NCBI RefSeq assembly: GCF_002160755.1
Contig: NZ_NFLE01000001.1
Span: 1-64,000 of the forward strand
Length of the DNA stretch: 64,000 nt
Direction: 5' to 3'
From: Lachnoclostridium sp. An14
GTDB lineage: Bacteria; Bacillota; Clostridia; Lachnospirales; Lachnospiraceae
Positions within the stretch are counted from its first letter, which is position 1, and the number at the start of each line of letters is the position of its first letter. The position numbers were made by a program, and so were the translations under genes. The notes below the pieces were generated by a model, which saw nothing but the letters and a program-made list of their open reading frames with translations, did no database searches and was not told where the DNA came from. Positions 1-7,411 of this stretch are shown piece by piece.

Positions 1-65
1 CCACCCGCCCCCGCAATATGCTATAATAATCATATCTATCATATTTCTCAAAGGGGGCAGAATCA

Positions 66-935
66 ATGAAACGACATCCATATCTCATCGCCGCCGTCCT
101 GGCGGCATCCATCCTGTTTTCCGCCTTTCCTGCCTACGCTGGATGGAAACAGGAGAACGGCACCTACGCCTACTACGACAAAGACGGCCAGAGGGTGACC
201 AACGAATTCAAAAAGTCAGCCAGCTCCTGGTGTTACCTGGATGAAACGGGCTACATTGTGAAGGACTGCACCAGGGAGATCGACGGGCTGTACTACACCT
301 TCGATCCGGAGGGCCGGTGTGTCATGGATCTGGACGATTTAAGCGGCGTCTTTGTGGCCATCAGCATCGACCAGCAGAAGGCCAATCTGAAGTACAATCC
401 CTACAAAGACGACAGCACCGTCCAGTGGTTCAACGCCACCTGCGCCGTGCTCACCCGCCAGAACAAGGAAAACATCCGGGCTTTCGGAGGCGTGCTGCAA
501 ACGGTTGCCTCCGGGCCTGCGGGCGGAGTATCGGCAGACAGCGTCCTGGCCCGCAAAAAGCAGAAGGTCCTGGAGGAGAGCTGGAACGTGACCGGCCGAT
601 CATCCGCGGACCGGGTGCTGGAGGAGCTGCTGGCCTCCGGCCGCGTAACCGGTTCCGCCTGGGACTACAGCCGCGCCATGACAAACCTGGGAAATTACTA
701 TCAGGCCGGCTACTACACAGAGACCGAGGCCCTGGACAAATCCCTGGAGGTGGCGAAGGAGATCCAGGGGAAATTTGATTCCTGGGATTCCTTCATGGAA
801 AGCTACCTGGCCGGATACGAAACCTGGTCAGGAGATACCTCCGGCACCCGCCGGACCATCTATGAAAACCTGAAGGCCTCCGTGTGGAATCCGTACGCGG
901 TGGACTGGAACCTTGAACTGGTGAAAAGCTGGTAG
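66..935 (+). CDS. Secreted DUF1266-like protein with cell-wall-binding-type repeats
   Basis: 289 aa. Residues 1-25 form a typical Sec signal peptide (basic start, hydrophobic core, AYA cleavage-like end). Residues 26-90 are aromatic/Gly repeats (GWKQENG.YAYYD, SWCYLDETGYIV, GLYYTFDPEG) like the choline/glucan-binding repeats that hold proteins to the cell wall. The rest resembles the DUF1266 domain: WNVTGRSSADRVLEELL, a WDYSRAMTNLGNYYQAGY segment, FDSWDSFMESYLAGYE and a final NPYAVDW. The function of DUF1266 is unknown to me. The start follows an AAAGGGGGCAG ribosome-binding site, and a TATAAT lies at 22-27. It is monocistronic as far as can be seen. The family call is by eye. Confidence 0.75.
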   Translation: MKRHPYLIAAVLAASILFSAFPAYAGWKQENGTYAYYDKDGQRVTNEFKKSASSWCYLDETGYIVKDCTREIDGLYYTFDPEGRCVMDLDDLSGVFVAISIDQQKANLKYNPYKDDSTVQWFNATCAVLTRQNKENIRAFGGVLQTVASGPAGGVSADSVLARKKQKVLEESWNVTGRSSADRVLEELLASGRVTGSAWDYSRAMTNLGNYYQAGYYTETEALDKSLEVAKEIQGKFDSWDSFMESYLAGYETWSGDTSGTRRTIYENLKASVWNPYAVDWNLELVKSW

Positions 936-1304
936 ATCATCGGTAAAAAAAGAAATTGGGGCAGAGGCCGGACAAGGTCTCTGCCCCAAACGCCTATTTG
1001 CGAAAGTTTACGGCGGACGGCATTCTGTTCTTGACGCTGGCGTGTCGGGACACGGTTCTGCAAAGCCTCTTATGCGGCCGGGCAGAAACCGGAACCGGAC
1101 CTGGGCTGAGGATGATGGGGAAATACGCCTACTGGCCACGGCCGGAATATCTGCATTTCATTCCAACCCCCTCAAAAAAACCATTGACTTAAACCCAACT
1201 TTAAGTACTATACTGGACATAACCGTTCAACAGATCCGTTCCAGGATTCCCCGCCTTTTGCGGGCGGTTCCGGGAACTGTGAGACAGAAAGAGAGGGGTA
1301 TATC
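936..1304 (+). promoter_or_regulatory. Intergenic hairpin and probable promoter before the aldo-keto reductases
   Basis: No gene is seen here. A GC-rich inverted repeat at 956-989 (TTGGGGCAGAG ... CTCTGCCCCAA) is preceded by an A-tract rather than followed by a T-tract, so as an intrinsic terminator it would work better on the - strand. TTGACT at 1184 and TATACT at 1209, with a somewhat long 19-bp spacer (or TACTAT at 1206 with a 16-bp spacer), are the likely promoter for the reductase pair. Confidence 0.45.
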
Positions 1305-2438
1305 ATGATCTACAAACCATTTCAGGATTTAAAGCTGTCCGCCCTGGGCATGGGCGCCATGAGACTGCCGGTGATCGGCGGAGACGACGGAAAGATTGAC
1401 GAGAAGGCCGCCGCCGATATGGTGGCCTGGGCCATGGAGCACGGCGTGAACTACTACGACACCGCCTGGGGCTACCACAACGGCCAGTCGGAGCTGGTGA
1501 TGGGCCGCGCGTTAAAGGCCTACCCCAGAGAGCAGTTCTATCTGGCCACCAAATTCCCCGGCTACGACCTGGCAAACATGGACAAGGTAGAGGAGATCTT
1601 CCAGGAGCAGCTGCGCAAATGTGCCGTGGACTACTTTGATTTCTACCTGTTCCACAACGTGTGTGAGATGAACATTGACGCCTATCTGGACCCCAAATAC
1701 GGCATTTACGACTACCTGATGGAGCAGAAGAAAAACGGCAGGATCCGCCATCTGGGCTTTTCCGCCCACGGCAGCTACGACGTGATGAAACGGTTCCTGG
1801 AGGCCTACGGAAACGACATGGAATTCTGCCAGATCCAGTTAAACTATCTGGATTGGAGTTTCCAGGACGCCAAGGGCAAGGTGAAGCTGTTAAAAGAGTA
1901 CCACATCCCTGTGTGGGTGATGGAGCCGCTGCGGGGCGGAAAGCTGGCCTCCTTGCAGCCGGAGGACGAGGCAGCCTTAAAGGCTCTCCGCCCGGAGGAG
2001 AAGGTTCCCGCCTGGGCCTTCCGGTTCCTCCAGTCCATCCCGGAAGTGACCATGATTCTCTCCGGAATGTCCAATATGGAGCAGATGCAGGAGAACATCC
2101 GCACCTTCGAGGAGGAGAAACCCTTAAGCGCCAAAGAGCAGGAGACCCTTCTGGCCATCGCCGACGGCATGGTAAACAAGATCGCCCTGCCCTGTACCGC
2201 CTGCCGCTACTGTACCAGCCACTGTCCCCAGGGCCTGGACATTCCGGGTCTTCTGGCCCTCTACAACGAGCACTGCTTTACCGGCGGCGGATTCTTAGCC
2301 CCCATGGCCCTGTCTGCCATCCCCAAGGACAAATGGCCCAGCGCCTGCGTTGGCTGCCGCAGCTGTGAGGCCGTCTGCCCGCAGCAGATCAAGATTTCCG
2401 AGGCCATGGCGGATTTCACCAGCAAGCTGGAGGGCTAA
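1305..2438 (+). CDS. Aldo-keto reductase with C-terminal 4Fe-4S ferredoxin-like domain
   Basis: 377 aa. A TIM-barrel aldo-keto reductase with the full catalytic tetrad visible: Asp52, Tyr57, Lys83 and His117. After residue 290 comes a Cys-rich tail with CTACRYCTSHCP (about residue 296) and CVGCRSCEAVCP (about 348), the two clusters expected of a ferredoxin-like domain. Enzymes of this type are common in anaerobic Clostridia and reduce carbonyl compounds. The substrate cannot be read from sequence, and the Fe-S tail suggests coupling to ferredoxin. An AGAGAGGGG ribosome-binding site sits upstream of ATG. It is separated from the next, paralogous gene by only 3 bases. Confidence 0.88.
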   Translation: MIYKPFQDLKLSALGMGAMRLPVIGGDDGKIDEKAAADMVAWAMEHGVNYYDTAWGYHNGQSELVMGRALKAYPREQFYLATKFPGYDLANMDKVEEIFQEQLRKCAVDYFDFYLFHNVCEMNIDAYLDPKYGIYDYLMEQKKNGRIRHLGFSAHGSYDVMKRFLEAYGNDMEFCQIQLNYLDWSFQDAKGKVKLLKEYHIPVWVMEPLRGGKLASLQPEDEAALKALRPEEKVPAWAFRFLQSIPEVTMILSGMSNMEQMQENIRTFEEEKPLSAKEQETLLAIADGMVNKIALPCTACRYCTSHCPQGLDIPGLLALYNEHCFTGGGFLAPMALSAIPKDKWPSACVGCRSCEAVCPQQIKISEAMADFTSKLEG

Positions 2439-2441
2439 TCC

Positions 2442-3539
2442 ATGATGGAGTACAGAAAGCTGCCGCGAGGGACGGAAACCATCAGCGTCATCGGCCTGGG
2501 AAACAGCTCCACGGGAACGGCGGGAGAAACGGAAACGGAGGCCGTAGTGGCCATGGCCGTGGAAAACGGGATCAATTACTTTGACCTGGCGGCCTCCGAC
2601 GCCGTCCCCTTTGAGGCCCACGGCCGGGCAGTGGCCGGGTGCCGGGACCAGGTGTACTTCCAGGTGCATTTCGGGGCGGATTACCGCTCCGGCACCTACG
2701 GCTGGACCTTAAAGCTGGAGGACATCAAGCGGTCGGTGGACTGGCAGTTAAAGGCCCTGAAAACGGACTACATTGACTTTGGCTTTCTCCACTGTATCGA
2801 CGAGGAGGCGGATTTAAAGGAGGCGGAAACTGCCGGCACCATCCGCTACATCAAAGAGCTGCAGGAGGCAGGGGTGGTGCGCCGCATCGGCCTTTCCACC
2901 CACACCCCGGTGATCGCCAACAAGCTGCTTGACACAGGGATCCTGGATATGCTCATGTTCAGCATCAACCCCGCCTACGACTACCGCCACGGGGAGTATG
3001 CGGTGGGAGAGGTGGACGAACGCCAGGCCCTGTACCGCCGCTGTGAGGCGGAGGGAGTGGGGATCTCCGTGATGAAGGCCTTCAGCGGCGGCCAGCTCTT
3101 AAGCGACGCTACCTCCCCCTTCGGAAAGGCCCTGACGGAGTACCAGTGCATCCGCTACGCCCTGGATAAGCCGGGCGTCCTCACCGTGCTCCCGGGAGTG
3201 CGGAACAGAGAGGATCTAAAACGGATTCTGGGCTACTTTGAGGCGTCCCCGGAGGAGACGGATTACTCCGTGATCGGGAGCTTTGCCCCGGCGGAGGCGG
3301 AAGGCTCCTGCGTGTACTGCAACCACTGCAAGCCCTGTCCCGCCGGCCTGGACGTGGGCCTGATCAATAAGTATTACGACCTGGCAAAGGCCGGCGACGC
3401 CCTGGCCAGAGATCACTACGCAAACCTGGAGAAAAAGGCCTCCGCCTGCGTCGGCTGCGGCCACTGCGACCGCCGCTGTCCCTTCCACGTGGTCCAGACG
3501 GAGCGGATGAAGGAAATCCAGGAGTATTTTGGGGCGTGA
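2442..3539 (+). CDS. Aldo-keto reductase-like protein with ferredoxin tail and altered active site
   Basis: 365 aa, same architecture as the gene before it. The barrel starts at about residue 5, and Cys clusters CVYCNHCKPCP (about 290) and CVGCGHCDRRCP (about 336) follow. Of the aldo-keto reductase tetrad, Asp48 and His117 are kept. The Tyr position appears as Asp53 (sequence DLAASDA) and the Lys position as His76 (FQVHFG). The usual hydride-transfer chemistry is therefore doubtful, and the protein may be a divergent reductase or a non-catalytic electron-transfer partner. It is co-transcribed with its intact paralogue. The ribosome-binding site GGAGGG lies in the end of that gene. Confidence 0.85.
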   Translation: MMEYRKLPRGTETISVIGLGNSSTGTAGETETEAVVAMAVENGINYFDLAASDAVPFEAHGRAVAGCRDQVYFQVHFGADYRSGTYGWTLKLEDIKRSVDWQLKALKTDYIDFGFLHCIDEEADLKEAETAGTIRYIKELQEAGVVRRIGLSTHTPVIANKLLDTGILDMLMFSINPAYDYRHGEYAVGEVDERQALYRRCEAEGVGISVMKAFSGGQLLSDATSPFGKALTEYQCIRYALDKPGVLTVLPGVRNREDLKRILGYFEASPEETDYSVIGSFAPAEAEGSCVYCNHCKPCPAGLDVGLINKYYDLAKAGDALARDHYANLEKKASACVGCGHCDRRCPFHVVQTERMKEIQEYFGA

Positions 3540-3555
3540 GAGCGCCAAGTTTTCC

Positions 3556-3584
3556 TTGAGGACCGGCCTGAAATCAGGTATAAT
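3556..3584 (+). promoter_or_regulatory. Sigma-A promoter for the phosphoribosyltransferase gene
   Basis: TTGAGG, a 17-bp spacer and a perfect TATAAT, ending about 60 bases upstream of the start codon. Confidence 0.7.
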
Positions 3585-3646
3585 AGCCCTATAACCGATC
3601 CGGGGCCGCGAACGTCCCGGAAAATCACGGAAGGGGGCTACGATTC

Positions 3647-4285
3647 ATGGAAATGAAGTTTCAGAAGATTACGGCGCCGGGAGTGAGCGTCCCGCTCAAA
3701 GTGGCAGGAGGTCATTTCGCCACCAACCACACCCACATCAACTATTACATCGACCTGACCACAGTGAAAAGCCGGGTGAGCGAGGCCAGGGAGGCCGCCG
3801 ACGTGCTAGCAAGGAACTACCTGACGGGAATGGTGATTGACACCATTGTCTGCCTGGAGGGGACAGAGGTGATCGGAGCCCTTTTGGCGGAGGAGCTGAC
3901 AAAGAGCGGCCTGCTGTCCATGAACGCCCACAAAACCATCTACGTGATCAAGCCGGAGTACAACAGCAACAGCCAGATCATTTTCAAGGAAAACTACCAC
4001 CCCATGCTGGAGGGAAAGCACGTCCTGATCCTCACGGGAAACGTGACCACCGGACTGACGGTGAACAAAGGCATTGAGGGCATCCAGTATTACGGCGGCA
4101 TCATCCAGTGCATCTGCGCCGTATTTACCGCCGTGGACGCCATCGACGGCATCCCGGTGCGGGCCGTCTACGGCATGAGAGAGCTGCCGGATTACCAGTT
4201 TGCCGACTACCGCAACTGCCCCATCTGCAAGGCGGGAAAGAAACTGGACGGCCTGGTAAACCCCTACGGATATTCCAAATTGTAA
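3647..4285 (+). CDS. Phosphoribosyltransferase-like protein (orotate PRTase-related)
   Basis: 212 aa. It has the type I phosphoribosyltransferase fold pattern: an acidic hydrophobic strand ending VLILTGNVTTGLTV where the PRPP-binding loop is expected, and an upstream VIDTIVCLEGTEVIGALLAEEL segment as in orotate PRTase-like proteins. A C-terminal CPICKAGKKLDG may bind metal. The canonical (D/E)D(V/I)xTTG PRPP motif is degenerate (LTGNVTTG), so activity and substrate are uncertain. It stands alone with its own promoter and is not beside pyrimidine genes. Ribosome-binding site GGAAGGGGG. Confidence 0.65.
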   Translation: MEMKFQKITAPGVSVPLKVAGGHFATNHTHINYYIDLTTVKSRVSEAREAADVLARNYLTGMVIDTIVCLEGTEVIGALLAEELTKSGLLSMNAHKTIYVIKPEYNSNSQIIFKENYHPMLEGKHVLILTGNVTTGLTVNKGIEGIQYYGGIIQCICAVFTAVDAIDGIPVRAVYGMRELPDYQFADYRNCPICKAGKKLDGLVNPYGYSKL

Positions 4286-4400
4286 AAAAAGTGTGCGTTT
4301 GGCGCATACCCGCGCCGGAGCGCGGCTGCGTCAGCAGCCATATTCCTTTGCGCGACTGCGCGGCAGGGCATTCTTCGAGGAAGGAGAGTGCCCTGCCGTT
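4286..4400 (+). repeat. Dispersed palindromic element A, copy 1
   Basis: It begins a few bases after the phosphoribosyltransferase stop. A-tract, GTGTGCG...CGCATAC hairpin, then the shared core GCCGGAGCGCGGCTGCGTCAG and CAGCCATATTCCTTTGCGCG. It ends in a local hairpin GGCAGGGCA...TGCCCTGCC at 4371-4398. The core is shared with copies at 6012-6138, 8636-8720, 32038-32163, 36203-36275 and 56472-56598. On the - strand the GTGTGCG stem plus T-tract would act as an intrinsic terminator. Confidence 0.75.
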
Positions 4401-4739
4401 TCTGCGTATTGTCCCGTCTGATTTCCCCATCCTTTCTCCCGTCTGACGATGCTTTCTGAAACAACCATTCTATGGGAAACCGTCTCCTTTTTGGCAGAGA
4501 AATCGTTTCTTTGGTAGAAAGACCGTTTTTTGAATCCCTTTTAAACCGTTAAAAACCGCTTTCCAAAAACTTTGCTCAAATACTAAAATTGAGACCAATT
4601 CAAAAAAACTTTTTCACTTCAAACTTCAAAAGTGCTTTACACCAACGCTTTAAAGTGCTATACTTTCAAAAGCCGGTCCTTCCGGCCGGGAATCCGGAAG
4701 GCGGAAATACAGACAGAAAGAATTACAAGAGGTATAGGT
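4401..4739 (+). promoter_or_regulatory. AT-rich leader with strong sigma-A promoter for the transporter operon
   Basis: A 340-base stretch without a gene and more AT-rich than its surroundings. It holds a clear promoter: TTTACA at 4636-4641, a 17-bp spacer and TATACT at 4659-4664. The promoter lies inside any upstream GTG-initiated extension of the next reading frame, which argues for the downstream ATG at 4740. Confidence 0.7.
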
Positions 4740-5954
4740 ATGAGTATGGAATCACTGTGGACCCCGTTGTTTAGTTTTATGGTATTTGCCCTGGTATTTG
4801 GCCTGTTCGGCGACGCGATCGCCTATAAGACCAAGGCCGTGGTATCCGCCGTTATCGTCGGCTGTCTCTGCTATCTGGCAGGGTTTCTCACGGGAGTCAT
4901 CCCCACAAACTCCATTGACAGCACCGGCTTAACCACGGTGATGAATTCCTTCGGTATTGCCATGATGATCACCAACTTAGGCACCATGATCAACTTAAAA
5001 GAGCTGATCCGGGAGTGGAAGACGGTGTTAGTGGCCTGCGCCGGCCTGGTGGGCATCGCCGTGATCGCCTTCACCGTGGGCACCTGGCTGTTTGGAAGGG
5101 AGTACGCCCTCTGTTCCGCGCCGCCGATTTCCGGCGGAATTATCGCCACCATTCTCACTTCCAACGCGGCAAACGAAGCGGGACGCCCCGATCTGGCGGC
5201 CTTTGCCACCCTGGTCTGCTCCCTGCAGATGTTCGTAGGCCTTCCCGTGGCCTCCAAGTGCCTGAAAATGGAGGCGGCCCGCCTGTTAAAGCTGGACGCT
5301 GCGGCCGTGCGCAAGCAGGAGGAAAAGAAAGGCGGAAAAGAACTGAATCTTCGCGTTATCAAACATATGCCGGATTGGATGCAGACCTCCGGAATCATCA
5401 TGTTTAAGCTGGCCTTCGTGGCCGTGTTCGCCTCCTGGGTATCGGCCCTGACCAAGCTGCCCGGCGCCAGCCAGCCCATTTTAAACTCCAGCATCGCCTA
5501 CCTGATCTTCGGCGTGCTGTTTACAGAGATCGGTTTTCTGGACCGGGATTCCCTCCAGAAGGCCAATGCCTTCGGTATTTTCATGCTGGGCACCCTGGCC
5601 ATCCTGCCGGGCAACTTCGGCTCCGTGACCATTGAGTCCCTGATCGACATGATCATTCCTCTGGTGGGAATGCTGGTGTTCTGTTCCATCGGAATCGCCG
5701 TGCTGTCCGTAGTAGCCGGAAAGGTTCTTGGCTATTCCGCTCCCATCTCAATTGCAGTGGGTATCACCGCCTTGTTTGGTTACCCCTGTACCCAGATCGT
5801 GACGGAGGAAGTGGTAAAGACCATCGATGCCACCCCGGATCAGAGGGAGATGCTCCATGTGGCCCTTCTTCCCAAAATGCTGATCGGCGGATTCACCACC
5901 GTTTCCGTGGCATCTGTGATTTTTGCCGGGATCATTGTCCCGATGATATTCTGA
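4740..5954 (+). CDS. Multi-pass membrane protein, probable transporter
   Basis: 404 aa, almost entirely hydrophobic helices (about 10-11 membrane segments). A central charged cytoplasmic loop sits near residues 190-220 (VRKQEEKKGGKELN). Gly/Ser/Asn-rich breaks such as PPISGGIIATILTSNAANEAG and GYPCTQIVTEE look like the substrate- or ion-binding segments of secondary transporters. I do not recognise the family with certainty; a sodium-coupled carboxylate or amino-acid carrier is one possibility. The start at 4740 is chosen over an upstream GTG because it has an AAGAGG ribosome-binding site and lies below the promoter. Its position before two amidohydrolases suggests it imports or exports their substrate or product. 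Confidence 0.7.
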   Translation: MSMESLWTPLFSFMVFALVFGLFGDAIAYKTKAVVSAVIVGCLCYLAGFLTGVIPTNSIDSTGLTTVMNSFGIAMMITNLGTMINLKELIREWKTVLVACAGLVGIAVIAFTVGTWLFGREYALCSAPPISGGIIATILTSNAANEAGRPDLAAFATLVCSLQMFVGLPVASKCLKMEAARLLKLDAAAVRKQEEKKGGKELNLRVIKHMPDWMQTSGIIMFKLAFVAVFASWVSALTKLPGASQPILNSSIAYLIFGVLFTEIGFLDRDSLQKANAFGIFMLGTLAILPGNFGSVTIESLIDMIIPLVGMLVFCSIGIAVLSVVAGKVLGYSAPISIAVGITALFGYPCTQIVTEEVVKTIDATPDQREMLHVALLPKMLIGGFTTVSVASVIFAGIIVPMIF

Positions 5955-5960
5955 CCATCC

Positions 5961-6010
5961 GTTTCCCGGCTCCCCGCCCCAGCAGGGCGGCGGGCCGGGA
6001 AACTGTTTTT
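5961..6010 (+). terminator. Intrinsic terminator after the transporter gene
   Basis: GC-rich stem GTTTCCCGGC...GCCGGGAAAC with an inner CCGCC/GGCGG stem, followed by TGTTTTTCT. Confidence 0.8.
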
Positions 6011-6011
6011 C

Positions 6012-6138
6012 TACGCCATAGGAAACTGCGTCTCCTATGGCACAAAAGCCTCCTGTGGGAGGCGCACTCCGCGCAGAGGAAGATGGCTGTTTACGCAGCC
6101 GCGCTCCGGAGCGAATGTGCGCTATGCGCACATTTTTC
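6012..6138 (-). repeat. Dispersed palindromic element A+B, copy 2
   Basis: Near-complete composite copy in reverse orientation. The B palindrome GCCATAGGAAAC...CTCCTATGGC (6015-6041) is followed by CACAAAAGCC, the GGAGGCGCAC block, the GGCTG...CAGCCGCGCTCCGG core, and the terminal stem ATGTGCGC-TAT-GCGCACAT at about 6115-6133 followed by TTTTC. On the + strand that last stem is a textbook intrinsic terminator, so the element may add termination between the transporter and the amidohydrolases. Confidence 0.8.
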
Positions 6139-6180
6139 TATAATTCGTAAAATCCACTCAGAAGGGAGAGTTTCAGGTAT

Positions 6181-7395
6181 ATGAAAAAAACAGTGTTAAA
6201 ATGCGGCCTGCTCTTTGACGGGACCAGTGAGACCCCGTTGGAAAACATGGCCGTGGAAATCGAGGGAAACCGGATTGTCCGGGTGTCCCCCTGGGCAGAG
6301 GCGGAAAAAGCGGAGGCGGAGGTGGTGGACCTCTCCAGCCGTTTCGTTATGCCGGGCTTAATTGACGCCCATGTCCATGTGAATATGGACGGGGAGCCGA
6401 ACATTGACGGAATCTACCGGCAGACGGAGGGGGAGCTGGCCCTTCGCTCCATGGTGCGGGCGCAGAAGGATCTCATGGCCGGATTTACCACCATCCGGGA
6501 CGAGGGAGCCGTGGGCTTTACGGACGTGGCTGTCCGGGACGCCATTGACAGCGGTTTCATCTCCGGCCCCAGGATGTTTGTATCGGGGGTGGCCATCAGC
6601 TCCACCGGCGGCCACGGGGATACGGACTTTTCCCCGGCAGTCTCCGGCGGCAGTTTCGGCACCATTGTCAACAGCCCTGACGAGGCCAGAAAGGCGGCCC
6701 GCTACACCTTCAAATACGGGGCGGATCAGATCAAAATTATGGCCACCGGCGGCGTTATGAGCAACGGGGACGAGCCGGGAGCGCCGGAGTTAAGCTTTGA
6801 GGAAATGAAAGCGGCCCTGGACATTGCCAACAGCCGCGGCCGCATTTCCTCCGCCCACGCCCACGGAGCGGAAGGAATCAAAAACGCCATCCGCGCCGGC
6901 ATCACCTCCATCGAGCACGGAATGCTTATCGACCGGGAAGGGATGGAGATGATGAAGGAATACGGGGTGTATCTGATCCCCACCATCATCGCCGCCCACC
7001 GCATCGTGGAATTCGCGGAAGGCGGCCGTCTGCCGGAGTGGATGGCCCGCAAGGCGAAACAGTGCCTGGAAAACCACGGGGCGCATTTAAAAGAGATGCT
7101 TGCCATGGGCGTAAAAATCGGGTTTGGCACAGACAGCGGCACCGCCTTCAACCGTCACGGGGAGCAGGCCTTTGAGTTTGAGCTCATGACCCGCTGCGGC
7201 TTTACCCCGGCCCAGGCCCTTCTGGCGGCCACCAGGGTGAACGCGGGCCTCTTAAAATGGGAGGACCGGATCGGCACCATTGAGGAACACAAGCTGGCGG
7301 ACATCGTGGCCTTTGACCGGAATCCGCTGGAGGACATCACCGCCATGATGGACTGTGCCTTCGTCATGAAGGACGGGACCATCTACAAGCAGTAA
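6181..7395 (+). CDS. Amidohydrolase (prolidase-like metal-dependent hydrolase), paralogue 1
   Basis: 404 aa. Amidohydrolase-superfamily barrel of the Met_dep_hydrolase_A/Xaa-Pro dipeptidase-like group. Metal ligands visible in order: the HVH pair in GLIDAHVHVNMDG (about residue 60), the Lys of GADQIKIMATGGV (about 184, usually carbamylated), His in SAHAHG (about 225), His in SIEHGM and Asp in FGTDSG. Such enzymes cleave dipeptides with hydrophobic or proline residues, or related amides. The exact substrate is unknown. GAAGGGAGAG lies upstream of the start. It is followed after 16 bases by a paralogue of the same length, so they form one transcription unit. Confidence 0.88.
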   Translation: MKKTVLKCGLLFDGTSETPLENMAVEIEGNRIVRVSPWAEAEKAEAEVVDLSSRFVMPGLIDAHVHVNMDGEPNIDGIYRQTEGELALRSMVRAQKDLMAGFTTIRDEGAVGFTDVAVRDAIDSGFISGPRMFVSGVAISSTGGHGDTDFSPAVSGGSFGTIVNSPDEARKAARYTFKYGADQIKIMATGGVMSNGDEPGAPELSFEEMKAALDIANSRGRISSAHAHGAEGIKNAIRAGITSIEHGMLIDREGMEMMKEYGVYLIPTIIAAHRIVEFAEGGRLPEWMARKAKQCLENHGAHLKEMLAMGVKIGFGTDSGTAFNRHGEQAFEFELMTRCGFTPAQALLAATRVNAGLLKWEDRIGTIEEHKLADIVAFDRNPLEDITAMMDCAFVMKDGTIYKQ

Positions 7396-7411
7396 ACGGG
7401 GAGGAGAGAGC

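Noticed and set aside
4632-4739. Extension of the transporter to a GTG at 4632
   Set aside because: The extension would cross a strong promoter (TTTACA-17-TATACT), has no ribosome-binding site, and gives a non-hydrophobic leader unlike a membrane protein start. ATG 4740 has AAGAGG.
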